Source: Actinomadura chibensis NBRC 106107 (lineage in GTDB: Bacteria; Actinomycetota; Actinomycetes; Streptosporangiales; Streptosporangiaceae). Taken from it: 47,350 nt of DNA. Numbering within the stretch: position 1 is the first letter of the stretch; each line of letters starts with the position of its first letter. Positions 17,465-26,414 of the stretch are shown here, piece after piece. The translations under genes and the position numbers were made by a program. The notes beneath the pieces are model-generated. The model was not told where the DNA came from and made no database searches. It saw only the letters and a list, made by a program, of their open reading frames with translations. The DNA lies in the NCBI RefSeq assembly GCF_001552135.1, contig NZ_BCQP01000080.1, forward strand, positions 1 to 47,350. The letters are read 5' to 3'.

Positions 17465-17897
17465 GCGCGTCATGAGCGAGGCCGGAACGTTCGAGCGGGT
17501 GGCGGCGCTGATCGGCGACGCCCTGCTGCCGCTCGCCGCGGCCCTCGCCGACCCGGGCGAGCTGCTGGTCGAGTTCGGGGTCGCGATCAACGACGACGCG
17601 CTCGCCGGGCTCGCGAGCGCCGCCGCCGACACGGTACGCGCCGTGGAGGACCTCGGCGCCTTCGTCACCGCGCTGAACGTGGCGATCAAGGTCGACGACT
17701 CGATCGGGATCACGTCCAACGGGGCGGCGGTCGCGCAGCGGATCGACGCCGTCCTCACCGGGCTGGCGAACATGCAGACCGGCGTGACGGCGGCGCTGAA
17801 CTCGCCGTCGATCACGCCCGCGCAGCGCGCCCGGGCCGAGGCGCTGCTGAGCGGCCTGCCCGGCCGGATCGTCACCCGGCTGATCGTCGACCGGTTA
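15827..17897 (+). other. TTA (leucine) codons in the first two cassette genes
   Basis: In-frame TTA codons occur at 15827-15829 and 16694-16696 (S8 peptidase) and at 17895-17897 (DUF6603 gene, codon 142). Reading the other genes I found no further in-frame TTA. In Streptomyces-like actinomycetes TTA codons need the developmentally controlled bldA tRNA, so they may delay translation of this cassette. Confidence 0.6.
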
Positions 17898-20800
17898 CGC
17901 GTGCGGCTGCCCAAGGCCACGATGCTGCTCGCCGCGGCCGGGCTGCTCGAAGGGCTCGACGTCCCGGGCGACCCGGCCGACCCCATGTTCCCGCCGCATT
18001 TCTCCTGGACGATCCGCTGGGACAGGATCGGACGCTTCCTCGGCCAGCCGCTGTCGCTGCTCCGCGACGCCTACGGCCTCGGCACCCCCGGCTTCGACGG
18101 GAAGGTGCTCCTCCAACTGCTCGCCCGGCTGCTCGACACCGGGGACGACCGCCTCGACCGCTCCTACATCGCCACCGGCGCGGGCGGCGTCGGCGCCGTC
18201 CTGATCGGGCCGGGGCTCATCGTGGGCGTCCGCGACGGCGGCCTCGCCTTCCCGACCCGGCTCGGCATCACCGGCAAGGCGACGCAGCAGTTCCCGCTCG
18301 GCGAGCGCACCGTGTTCAGCGTCGGCGTCGACGGCACGGTCACCGCGGGCTCGGAGGTGCGGCTTTCCCCCACTTTGGATGTGACGATCGTCCCCCCGCA
18401 GGGCGCGCCCTCGGCCGCGCTCAGCGCCACGGCCGCGTTCACGGTGGGCAAGGCCGGTGAGCCGATGACCGTGCTCGGCGACACCCGGCTCGGCGGCCTG
18501 ACCGTCGAGACGGCCCGCCTCGCGCTGTCGCTCAACGCCACGGCGAGCGCGGACGGCACCGCCACGGCGGAGCCGTCCGCCCAGGTGGAGGTCACCGGCG
18601 GCCACCTGGTCATCGACCTCTCAGGCGCGGACGGCTTCATCGGCACCCTCGTCGGCGCGAGGTTCGAAACCGGCTTCGACCTGCGGCTGCTGTGGACGCC
18701 CTCGGCCGGGATCCGGCTGGAGGGCAGCGAGACGCTCGAACTCGCGCTGCCCCTGCACCTGAAGCTCGGCCCGCTGGAGGTCACGACGCTGCACCTCAGC
18801 GTCGGCCTGCCCGCCGACGGCTCGCTGCCGATCGAGGTGTCCACCGACTTCAAGGGCGCGCTCGGGCCGGTCCAGGCGTCGGTCGAGCGGATCGGCATCG
18901 TCGCCACGCCGCGCTTCCCCGCCGGGGGCGGCAACCTCGGCCCGGTCGACTTCGCGCTCGGCTTCAAGCCGCCGAAGGGCGTCGGCCTCGCGATCGACGC
19001 CGGGATCGTGAAGGGCGGCGGCTACCTGTCGTTCGATCCGGAGCGGGGCGAGTACTCCGGGGCGCTGGAACTCGAATTCGCCGGGTTCATCGACGTCAAG
19101 GCGATCGGGCTGATCAGCACGCGGATGCCGGACGGCAGGCCGGGGTTCTCGCTGCTGATCGTCCTCACCGCCGAGTTCGGCGGGGGCGGGATCCAGCTCG
19201 GGTTCGGCTTCACGCTGCTCGCCGTCGGCGGCATCCTCGGCCTGAACCGCAGGATGGACCTCGCGGCGCTCGTCGAAGGGGTCGCGAGCGGGGCGATCGA
19301 GTCGGTGATGTTCCCGCGCGACGTGGTCGCGAACGCGCCGCGGATCATCAGCGACCTGCGCAAGTTCTTCCCGCCCGAGGACGGCCGGTTCCTCGTCGGG
19401 CCCATGGCGAAGATCGGCTGGGGGACGCCGACCCTGGTCAGCGTCTCGCTCGGGGTGATCGTCGAGATCCCGCCGGGCAACATCGCGATCCTCGGCGTGC
19501 TGAAGTGCGTCCTGCCGAGCCAGGACGTGCCGCTGCTCAAGCTCCAGGTCAACTTCATCGGCGCGTTCGAGGTCGACAAGTCGCGGCTGTGGTTCTACGC
19601 GCAGCTCGTCGACTCGCGCGTCCTGACGATCACCATCGACGGCGGGATGGGCCTGCTCATCGACATGGGCGACAATCCCGACTTCGTCCTCTCGGTCGGC
19701 GGGTTCCACCCGTCGTTCAAACCGCCGCCGCTGCCGTTCCCGATCCCGCCGCGCGTGTCGCTGGACATCCTGAACGCGCCGGGACGGCTGATCCGGGTCT
19801 CCGGCTACTTCGCGGTCACGAGCAACACCGCCCAGTTCGGCGCGAAGGCGGAGCTGCGGCTCGGCTTCGACGACTTCGGCATCGAGGGGCACCTCGCCTT
19901 CGACGCGCTCTTCCGGTTCTCGCCGTTCGCGTTCGTCATCGAGATCTCCGCGGGCGTCTCGCTGAAGGCGTTCGGCGTCGGACTGTTCAGCATCGACCTG
20001 CGCTTCCAGCTGGAGGGCCCGTCGCCGTGGCGGGCGCACGGGCGCGGCTCGATCTCCCTGCTGTTCTTCGAGATCTCCGCCGACTTCGACATCTCCTGGG
20101 GCGAGGAGCGCACCACCACGCTGCCGCCGGTCGCGGTGCTCGAACTGCTGGAGCGCGAGGTCCGCAAACCCGAGGGCTGGCAGACGCGGCTCCCGGCGGG
20201 CGGCGCCAACCCGCTGGTCACGCTGCGCCAGTTGCCCGAGGGCGACGAGCTGGTGCTGCATCCGCTCGGCACGCTGTTCATCCACCAGCGGGCCGTGCCG
20301 CTCGACGTCCGGATCGACCGGGTCGGCGCGCAGCGGCCGAGCGACGGCAAGCGGTTCGGCGTCGCGCCGGTGCCGGGCAGCGGGCTGGAGCGGGTGTCGG
20401 TCACCGACGACCAGTTCGCCATGGCCCAGTTCCAGGACATGGACGACGCGGCGAAGCTGTCCCGTCCGGCCTACGAGAAGCAGGACGCCGGGATCGAGCT
20501 GACCGCCGAGCGGGGCGCGATCGCCTCGCCGCGCGTCGTCCGGCGGAGCGCGCGCTACGAGATGCACATCATCGACAGCAGGCCACCGAGACCGGCCGCG
20601 CGCATGGCGGCCGCAGAAGCCCCCGCCGCTCGCCGGAGGCCGAAGCTCTACAGCCCGCCCCCGGCGGTGTTCGGCCAACTGCTGGAGGGGAGCAGCACCG
20701 CGCGTTCGCCGCTCTCGCGCCGGGAGGCGCGGCTGCGGCAGCCCTTCCCGGCGGAGGAGACCGTCCGTGTCACCGGCGACCGCTTCGTGGTCGCCTACCG

Positions 20801-22061
20801 GCGCAACAACCGGCAGGCGTTCCCGCCCGTCGCGACGGGCTCGACCACGTCGAGCTTCCGCAGCGCGGCGACCGCCGCCGACGCCATGGCCGACTGGGTC
20901 CGCGCCGACCCGGGCCTCGCCGGGCAACTGCACGTGCTGCCGCAGGCCGAGGTCGGCGGGGGCGCGGCGGCCCGGCCGGGGACGTGGTCGGCGGCGAGCC
21001 CGCCGCCGTCCGCCGTCGCGGGCGCGGACGCGGTCCGGCTGACCGGCGGCAGGGTGCTCGTCGCGGGCGGCGCCGACGCCACCGGGAAGGCCGTGGCGAC
21101 GGCCGCGCTGTACGACCCGGTCGCGGCGGCCTGGGCGGACGCGACCCCGCCGCTCGCGACGGCCCGGCGGCGGCACACCACGACGAAGCTCGCCGACGGC
21201 CGGGTCGTGGTCGCGGGCGGGCTCGGCGCCGACGACGCGCCGCTGGCCTCGGCCGAGGTCTTCGAACCGGTGGCCGCCGCCTGGAGCACCCCGCAGGGCA
21301 GGCTCCACACCGCCAGGCACGGCCATTCCGCCACCGCGATCGGTGACGGGCTGCTCGTCGCGGGCGGCACCGGAGCGCGCGGCGCGGCGCTCGCGTCCGC
21401 CGAGCTGTACGACCCGGACACCGCCACCTGGACCGAGGTCGCGCCGATGGGCTGCGCCCGCACCGGCCACCAGGCGGTGCCGGTCGGCGGCAAGGTCCTC
21501 GTCATCGGCGGCGCGCTGCCGACCGGCGAGGGCGAGCGCGCCCTCGCGTTCTGCGAGATCTACGACCCGGCGTCCAGGACGTGGACGCCGACCGGCAGCC
21601 TGCTCACGCCGCGGAAGGGCCACCAGGCCACGGTGCTGGGCGACGGCCGCGTGCTGGTGACCGGGGGAGACGCCGTGCCGTCCGTGCCGTACCGCGTGGA
21701 CAGCCTGGCGTCCGCCGAGCTGTACGACCCGGGCACCGGCGCCTGGACGCGCGTCGCGGACCTCCCCGGCGGCGGACGCAGCGGGCACCGCGGCGTCCTG
21801 ACCCCGGCCGGTGTCGTCGTGGTCGGCGGAACCGGACGGCCCAGCCCGACCACCGGCTACCGCGACGTCGTCGTCTTCGACCCCGGCGCCGGGACCTGGA
21901 CGGCCACCGGCCCGCTGGGCACCGGCCGCTTCGACTTCCCGGCCGTCGACCTGGCGGACGGCCGGGTGCTCGTGGCGGGCGGCCTGGCCCTGGCCGGGGC
22001 CGCCGCGCCCGGCCCCGATCCCGCCGAGCTCGCCGCCACCGCCGAGATCTACCTCCCCTGA
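17472..22061 (+). CDS. giant DUF6603 protein with C-terminal seven-kelch propeller
   Basis: 1529 residues from ATG 17472. No signal peptide or clear membrane helix. Layout: helical N-terminus (1-200), beta-rich repeats (210-480), and a DUF6603 core (about 490-880) with the family's unmistakable runs FALGFKPPKGVGLAIDAGIV, DVVANAPRIISDLRKFFPP, PMAKIGWGTPTLVSVSLGV, LSVGGFHPSFKPPPLP, GYFAVTSNTAQFGAKAELRL and LEGPSPWRAHGRGSISLLFF. Then a linker domain (880-1165) with LHPLGTLFIHQRAVPLD, and seven kelch repeats (1170-1529) ending in the LVAGG / LYDP-W pattern. DUF6603 has no established function that I know. Kelch propellers usually bind proteins or glycans. It is directly followed by a separate kelch protein with matching repeats. 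Confidence 0.88.
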   Translation: MSEAGTFERVAALIGDALLPLAAALADPGELLVEFGVAINDDALAGLASAAADTVRAVEDLGAFVTALNVAIKVDDSIGITSNGAAVAQRIDAVLTGLANMQTGVTAALNSPSITPAQRARAEALLSGLPGRIVTRLIVDRLRVRLPKATMLLAAAGLLEGLDVPGDPADPMFPPHFSWTIRWDRIGRFLGQPLSLLRDAYGLGTPGFDGKVLLQLLARLLDTGDDRLDRSYIATGAGGVGAVLIGPGLIVGVRDGGLAFPTRLGITGKATQQFPLGERTVFSVGVDGTVTAGSEVRLSPTLDVTIVPPQGAPSAALSATAAFTVGKAGEPMTVLGDTRLGGLTVETARLALSLNATASADGTATAEPSAQVEVTGGHLVIDLSGADGFIGTLVGARFETGFDLRLLWTPSAGIRLEGSETLELALPLHLKLGPLEVTTLHLSVGLPADGSLPIEVSTDFKGALGPVQASVERIGIVATPRFPAGGGNLGPVDFALGFKPPKGVGLAIDAGIVKGGGYLSFDPERGEYSGALELEFAGFIDVKAIGLISTRMPDGRPGFSLLIVLTAEFGGGGIQLGFGFTLLAVGGILGLNRRMDLAALVEGVASGAIESVMFPRDVVANAPRIISDLRKFFPPEDGRFLVGPMAKIGWGTPTLVSVSLGVIVEIPPGNIAILGVLKCVLPSQDVPLLKLQVNFIGAFEVDKSRLWFYAQLVDSRVLTITIDGGMGLLIDMGDNPDFVLSVGGFHPSFKPPPLPFPIPPRVSLDILNAPGRLIRVSGYFAVTSNTAQFGAKAELRLGFDDFGIEGHLAFDALFRFSPFAFVIEISAGVSLKAFGVGLFSIDLRFQLEGPSPWRAHGRGSISLLFFEISADFDISWGEERTTTLPPVAVLELLEREVRKPEGWQTRLPAGGANPLVTLRQLPEGDELVLHPLGTLFIHQRAVPLDVRIDRVGAQRPSDGKRFGVAPVPGSGLERVSVTDDQFAMAQFQDMDDAAKLSRPAYEKQDAGIELTAERGAIASPRVVRRSARYEMHIIDSRPPRPAARMAAAEAPAARRRPKLYSPPPAVFGQLLEGSSTARSPLSRREARLRQPFPAEETVRVTGDRFVVAYRRNNRQAFPPVATGSTTSSFRSAATAADAMADWVRADPGLAGQLHVLPQAEVGGGAAARPGTWSAASPPPSAVAGADAVRLTGGRVLVAGGADATGKAVATAALYDPVAAAWADATPPLATARRRHTTTKLADGRVVVAGGLGADDAPLASAEVFEPVAAAWSTPQGRLHTARHGHSATAIGDGLLVAGGTGARGAALASAELYDPDTATWTEVAPMGCARTGHQAVPVGGKVLVIGGALPTGEGERALAFCEIYDPASRTWTPTGSLLTPRKGHQATVLGDGRVLVTGGDAVPSVPYRVDSLASAELYDPGTGAWTRVADLPGGGRSGHRGVLTPAGVVVVGGTGRPSPTTGYRDVVVFDPGAGTWTATGPLGTGRFDFPAVDLADGRVLVAGGLALAGAAAPGPDPAELAATAEIYLP

Positions 22062-22077
22062 GGAAGGGTGTGACGTG

Positions 22078-23232
22078 ATGACCGCTGCCACGCCGGCGGC
22101 CGCCGACGCGTGGTCGTCCGCTCCGGACTACGTCGCGGCGGTGAGCTGGTCCGGCCAGCACGACGCCGCCGTGGTCCTCAAGGACGGCAAGAAGGTGCTG
22201 GTCGCGGGCGGCGCGGACGCCGCGTCCGCCGCCGTGCGGCAAAGCGCGGTGTTCGACCTGGAGCAGGGCGCCTGGTCCGCGCCCGTCCTGCTCGGCACGG
22301 CCCGGCAACTGCACGCCCTGACGCTGCTGCCGAGCGGGAAGGTGCTGGTGACCGGCGGCAGGGGCGGCCCGGGGGCGCCCGCGCTGGCGACCGCCGAGCT
22401 GTACGACCCGGAGCAGGGCACCTGGACGGCGACCGCCCGTCCGATGAACGCCGCCCGCTGGGGCCACAGCGCGGTGCTCCTGTCGAACGGGAAGGTCCTC
22501 GTCGCGGGCGGCAGTACCGCCAGGCCGGGCGGGACGGTGATGGCGGTGCGCTCGGCCGAGCTGTTCGACCCGGCGGACGGGACCTGGACGGCGGCGAAGG
22601 ACATGACCGACGCCCGCACCGGGCACACGGCGGTCGCCCTCCAGGACGGCAAGAAGGTGCTGGTCTGCGGCGGCAGCGTCCCGGTCGGGACCGGCGACGA
22701 CCCGGCGCTGGCGTTCTGCGAGCTCTACGACGCCGACGCCGGGACCTGGACGCCGACCGGCGGCCTGCGCCATCCGCGCAGCGCGCACACCGCGACGGCG
22801 CTGTCGGCGACCGGCGTGCTGGTCGCCGGCGGCCGCGCGCCCGGAGCGCCCGGCGACGGGAGCTTCGACCCGTTCGCCCGCGCCACCGCCGAGGTGTACG
22901 ACCTGACCCAGGGGAGCTGGCAGGAGACCGCGCCGATGCCCGCCGGGCGGGCCTTCCACCGCGCGGTCCCGCTCGGCTCGGGGAAGGTCCTGGTGGTCGG
23001 CGGCGCCGACGACCTCCGCGACGAGGCCGGCTACCGCAGCGCCCTGGAGTACTCCGCCGGAGCGTGGACGAAGGTCGCGGGCCTCGCCGAGGGCCGGTGG
23101 GGCTTCGCCGCCGCGGCGTCCGGCGCGAAGGTGCTCGTCGCGGGCGGCGTGGCCCGCACCGGGCTCGCGGCCGCCGCCGGGCAGGGCGCCGAGCTGACCA
23201 GGTCGTCCGAGCGGCGCGGGAGCGGTTCGTGA
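22078..23232 (+). CDS. kelch-repeat beta-propeller protein
   Basis: 384 residues from ATG 22078; GTG 22075 is also possible, with AGGAAGGG (22061-22068) upstream of both. The whole chain is seven kelch units of about 50 residues, each with KVLVAGG-like double glycine strands and a (E)LYDP..GTW strand end, predicting one seven-bladed propeller. No signal peptide. Blade 4 (ALAFCELYDADAGTWTPTG) closely matches blade 4 of the preceding protein (ALAFCEIYDPASRTWTPTG), so the two propellers look like duplicates, one free and one fused to DUF6603. The stop overlaps the next start as GTGA, giving tight coupling. It is probably a binding or structural subunit of the cassette; no enzyme activity is evident (a galactose-oxidase-like copper site was not recognised). 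Confidence 0.85.
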   Translation: MTAATPAAADAWSSAPDYVAAVSWSGQHDAAVVLKDGKKVLVAGGADAASAAVRQSAVFDLEQGAWSAPVLLGTARQLHALTLLPSGKVLVTGGRGGPGAPALATAELYDPEQGTWTATARPMNAARWGHSAVLLSNGKVLVAGGSTARPGGTVMAVRSAELFDPADGTWTAAKDMTDARTGHTAVALQDGKKVLVCGGSVPVGTGDDPALAFCELYDADAGTWTPTGGLRHPRSAHTATALSATGVLVAGGRAPGAPGDGSFDPFARATAEVYDLTQGSWQETAPMPAGRAFHRAVPLGSGKVLVVGGADDLRDEAGYRSALEYSAGAWTKVAGLAEGRWGFAAAASGAKVLVAGGVARTGLAAAAGQGAELTRSSERRGSGS

Positions 23233-26200
23233 GCGCGGCCGCGTACTCCTTCCTGCCCTGGCTGCGGACCGGTCTGACGACGCGGATCACCGAGCCGCCG
23301 GGCACCGCGCCCCGCGCCACGATCAACGTCCGACTGAAGCTGACCGGGGACGCGCTCAAGGACGGCGACGACCCGTCCAGCCGCCTCGTCGAGCAGCGGC
23401 TGCAGATCTACGGCCCGGGCGACGTGATCGGCGTGGACCCGCGGGCGATCTCGCGGGTCGAGCCGCTGCCGTCCATCGCCACCTTCGAGCCCAACTACCT
23501 GGCGCACATCGAGTTCTACGACGAGGTCTTCCCGTGGCGGTACAGCCCCGCCCCGCCGGACGGCGGCACGAAGCGGCTGGCGCCCTGGCTCGCCCTGATC
23601 GTGCTGGCCGGGACCGAGTTCGAGGAGCAGCCCGGCGGCGGGCCCCTGCCGTCCATCGCCGTCACCGACCCGCGCGCCCTGCAACCGGCCGCCGAGCTCG
23701 GGGCGTGGGCGCACGTCCACGTCAACGGCGAGCTGGACGTCCCGCTGGCGATCGACGATCCGGACGGCATGGGCGCGGCGCTGGCGAACCTCGGCCGGGT
23801 CCTGCGCGACGCGCCCGACAGCGCGTGCTCCCGGGTGGTCTGCCCGCGCCACCTGTCGCCGAAGACGACGTACGACGCGTTCCTGGTGCCCGCGTTCGAG
23901 ACGGGACGGCGCGCCGGGCTCGGCCTCGCGCCGGGCGCGATCCCGGCGACGACGCCGAGCTGGGGCGTGCCGCAGACCGTGGCGACCGGCCGGTTGCCCT
24001 ACTACCACCGCTGGTCGTTCACGACGGGCGAGGTGGGCGACTTCGAGTACCTCGTCCGGCTGCTGAAGCCGCTGGAGGCCAAGGAGCCGGTCGGCCGCCG
24101 GAACATGGACGCGCACCGCAGTCCCGGCTTCGGCCTGCCCGGCGTCACGACGCCGACGCAGCCGGACGGCGTCCTGCGGCTCGGCGGCGCCCTGCAACTG
24201 CCCGACTCCGATGAGCATCCCGACGACTGGGAGAACTGGGACAACTACTACAAGCTGCGCCCGCCGCCCGCGCCGCAGTACCCGAACCAGTGGCAGCAGG
24301 CGATGGCCGGGCTGATCAACCTGGCGGAGGCGTACCAGCACCAGGCGCCGACGGCGGCGAACGCCGCGCTGGCGCCGCACGTCTCCGACCTCGCGGCGCA
24401 GCCCGACCCGGTGATCACGCCGCCGCTGTACGGGCGCTGGCACGCGCTGACGCCGCAGCTCCTCGTCGACGGCGACGGCCACCCGGTGAGCGACGCCGTC
24501 CTGCGCGACTGGGTGCACCGGCTCAACCTCGACCCGCGGTTCCGGGTCGCCGCGCAGTTCGGGGCGCAGGTCGTCCAGAAGCGGCAGGACGAGCTCATGG
24601 ACGCCGCCTGGAACCAGCTCGGCGAGGCGCAGCGGGCGAACGAGCGGATCCGGGCCGCGCAGCTCGCGCGCGAGGTCGGGAACCGCCTGCACGCCAAGCA
24701 CTTCGAACCGCCCGCCGTCCCCGCGGCGCCGCTCGCCGCCGCGGCCGAGCCGCCGCCGCTGCCCTCCGCCAGGACGCTGACGCTGACCGCCCCCGCGCAC
24801 GGACGGGTGGTCGAACGCGCACCCGAGGCCGTGGCGGGTGTCGCCGACCTCGGCGAGCAGTTGGCGGTCGGGTTCAAGGTCGCGCGCAGCCGGGTCGCGA
24901 CGGCCCCGGTGTCCCCTGCGATGCGCCGGATCACCCGGCCGGGCTCGCGGCTGATGAGGGCGCTCGACTTCCCGGAGGCCAGGCCCGCCGAGACGCTCGT
25001 CTCGCGCATCGACGAGCTGCGGGCCACGGCCGCGTCCCCGAAGGGCACCCCGGCGGCCGTCGTCACGCCCGCCGAGCTGGACGCGCGGCTCCCGCCGAAG
25101 CCGTCCGGCGACCCGGTCGACGTCCTCGCCCTCAACCCGCTGTTCGAGCTGCGCGAGTACGGCGAGACCGCCACCACTCCGGTCGGGGACCACGACAGCG
25201 CGGAGGCCGCCGCGTTCAAGGGCGCGCTGCGCGAGCTCTACTCCGGCTGGGACGACGCGGCGACGGGCGGCCACGTCGAGGACCCGCCGAAGCTGGGCGT
25301 GGTCGACGCGACCACCGACATGGTGACCGGCCTGCGCTCGGACAAGACCGTCGTGGACAACCTGATCGCCTCGATGGACCTGCCGGAGCGGCTGCGTCCG
25401 GTGAGCGGCGCGCTGACCGAGCTGACCGAGGTCATGGCCTACCCGGTGTTCGACATGCCGATGTACGAAGACCTGCTGAAGATGTCGGTGGACACGTTCG
25501 TGCCGAACCTGGGGCTGATCCCGCCGAACTCGATCACCCTGCTGGAGAACAACCGGCGGTTCATCGAGTCGTACCTGGTCGGGCTCAACCACGAGATGGC
25601 GCGGGAGATGCTCTGGCGCGAATTCCCGACCGACATGCGCGGCACGCCGTTCCGGCAGTTCTGGGACCCGCGGGCGGCGCTGCCCCAGCCGGACGAATCC
25701 CCGTCGCAACGGCGCGAACGGCTCTACGACATCCCGCCGATCCACAAGTGGAGCACCGCCACTCCGCTGGGCGGGAACAGCCGCCGGAAGAACGATCTCG
25801 TGCTGCTGATCCGGGGCGAGCTGCTGAAGAAGTATCCGAACGCGGCGATCTACGCGCACAAGGCCGTCTGGCCCGTCGTGCGGGGCGTGCCCGACACCAG
25901 CGGCGAGCGCGAGCCGGCGCCGCTCCCGGAGAACCTCCCCCCGCCGCCGGACCTGGTCAAGCTGCCCATCTACGAGGCCAAGGTCGAGCCGGACGTCTAC
26001 CTGCTCGGCTTCGACCTCGACGCCGACGAGGCGCGCGGCCGGGGCGGCGACCTCGGCTGGTTCTTCGTGATCAAGGAGCGGCCGGGCGAGCCGCGGTTCG
26101 GCGTGGACGAGGCGCAGCCCGGCGGCCCGGTCCCCGTCGAGGTGTGGAACGACCTGACCTGGGACGGCGTGGACCCGCACGACCGGCACCGCTTCATCCA

Positions 26201-26414
26201 GTTCGACGCCGACATCAAGGTCGAGCTCGCCGAGTTCAACGGCGACGAGGACGACCAGGAGAAGGCGGAGCAGCGCCGGGACGACGAAAAGATCCTCGTG
26301 GGCTGGCGGTCCGACATCAGCTCGGCGGACGTCGCCTACATCCTCTTCCAGGCACCGGTCCTCGTGGCCGTACACGCGCAGGAGATGCTGCCGGATGCCC
26401 GTCCTAAGCCTTGA
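23229..26414 (+). CDS. large conserved protein of unknown function (1061 aa), cassette component
   Basis: 1061 residues from GTG 23229, overlapping the kelch stop as GTGA. I do not recognise a named domain. Near the N-terminus are RLVEQRLQIYGPGDVIGVDP and then FEPNYLAHIEFYDEVFPWRY with RLAPWLALIVL, a module I associate with uncharacterised large bacterial proteins. Middle: PLYGRWHALTPQLLVDGDGH, a helical stretch with a KRQDELMDAAWNQLGEAQRA heptad-like pattern, then an Ala/Pro-rich linker (about 480-530). The C-terminal half includes GLIPPNSITLLENNRRFIES, YLVGLNHEMAREMLWREFPT, FRQFWDPR and GELLKKYPNAAIYAHKAVW. No signal peptide or membrane helix. Its end overlaps the next gene by 20 bases, which suggests coordinated stoichiometry in a complex. 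Confidence 0.8.
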   Translation: MSAAAYSFLPWLRTGLTTRITEPPGTAPRATINVRLKLTGDALKDGDDPSSRLVEQRLQIYGPGDVIGVDPRAISRVEPLPSIATFEPNYLAHIEFYDEVFPWRYSPAPPDGGTKRLAPWLALIVLAGTEFEEQPGGGPLPSIAVTDPRALQPAAELGAWAHVHVNGELDVPLAIDDPDGMGAALANLGRVLRDAPDSACSRVVCPRHLSPKTTYDAFLVPAFETGRRAGLGLAPGAIPATTPSWGVPQTVATGRLPYYHRWSFTTGEVGDFEYLVRLLKPLEAKEPVGRRNMDAHRSPGFGLPGVTTPTQPDGVLRLGGALQLPDSDEHPDDWENWDNYYKLRPPPAPQYPNQWQQAMAGLINLAEAYQHQAPTAANAALAPHVSDLAAQPDPVITPPLYGRWHALTPQLLVDGDGHPVSDAVLRDWVHRLNLDPRFRVAAQFGAQVVQKRQDELMDAAWNQLGEAQRANERIRAAQLAREVGNRLHAKHFEPPAVPAAPLAAAAEPPPLPSARTLTLTAPAHGRVVERAPEAVAGVADLGEQLAVGFKVARSRVATAPVSPAMRRITRPGSRLMRALDFPEARPAETLVSRIDELRATAASPKGTPAAVVTPAELDARLPPKPSGDPVDVLALNPLFELREYGETATTPVGDHDSAEAAAFKGALRELYSGWDDAATGGHVEDPPKLGVVDATTDMVTGLRSDKTVVDNLIASMDLPERLRPVSGALTELTEVMAYPVFDMPMYEDLLKMSVDTFVPNLGLIPPNSITLLENNRRFIESYLVGLNHEMAREMLWREFPTDMRGTPFRQFWDPRAALPQPDESPSQRRERLYDIPPIHKWSTATPLGGNSRRKNDLVLLIRGELLKKYPNAAIYAHKAVWPVVRGVPDTSGEREPAPLPENLPPPPDLVKLPIYEAKVEPDVYLLGFDLDADEARGRGGDLGWFFVIKERPGEPRFGVDEAQPGGPVPVEVWNDLTWDGVDPHDRHRFIQFDADIKVELAEFNGDEDDQEKAEQRRDDEKILVGWRSDISSADVAYILFQAPVLVAVHAQEMLPDARPKP

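Noticed and set aside
20978..23200. DNA repeat array or CRISPR in the kelch region
   Set aside because: The periodicity is at protein level, about 150 bases per kelch blade with variable sequence; there are no identical repeats with unique spacers.
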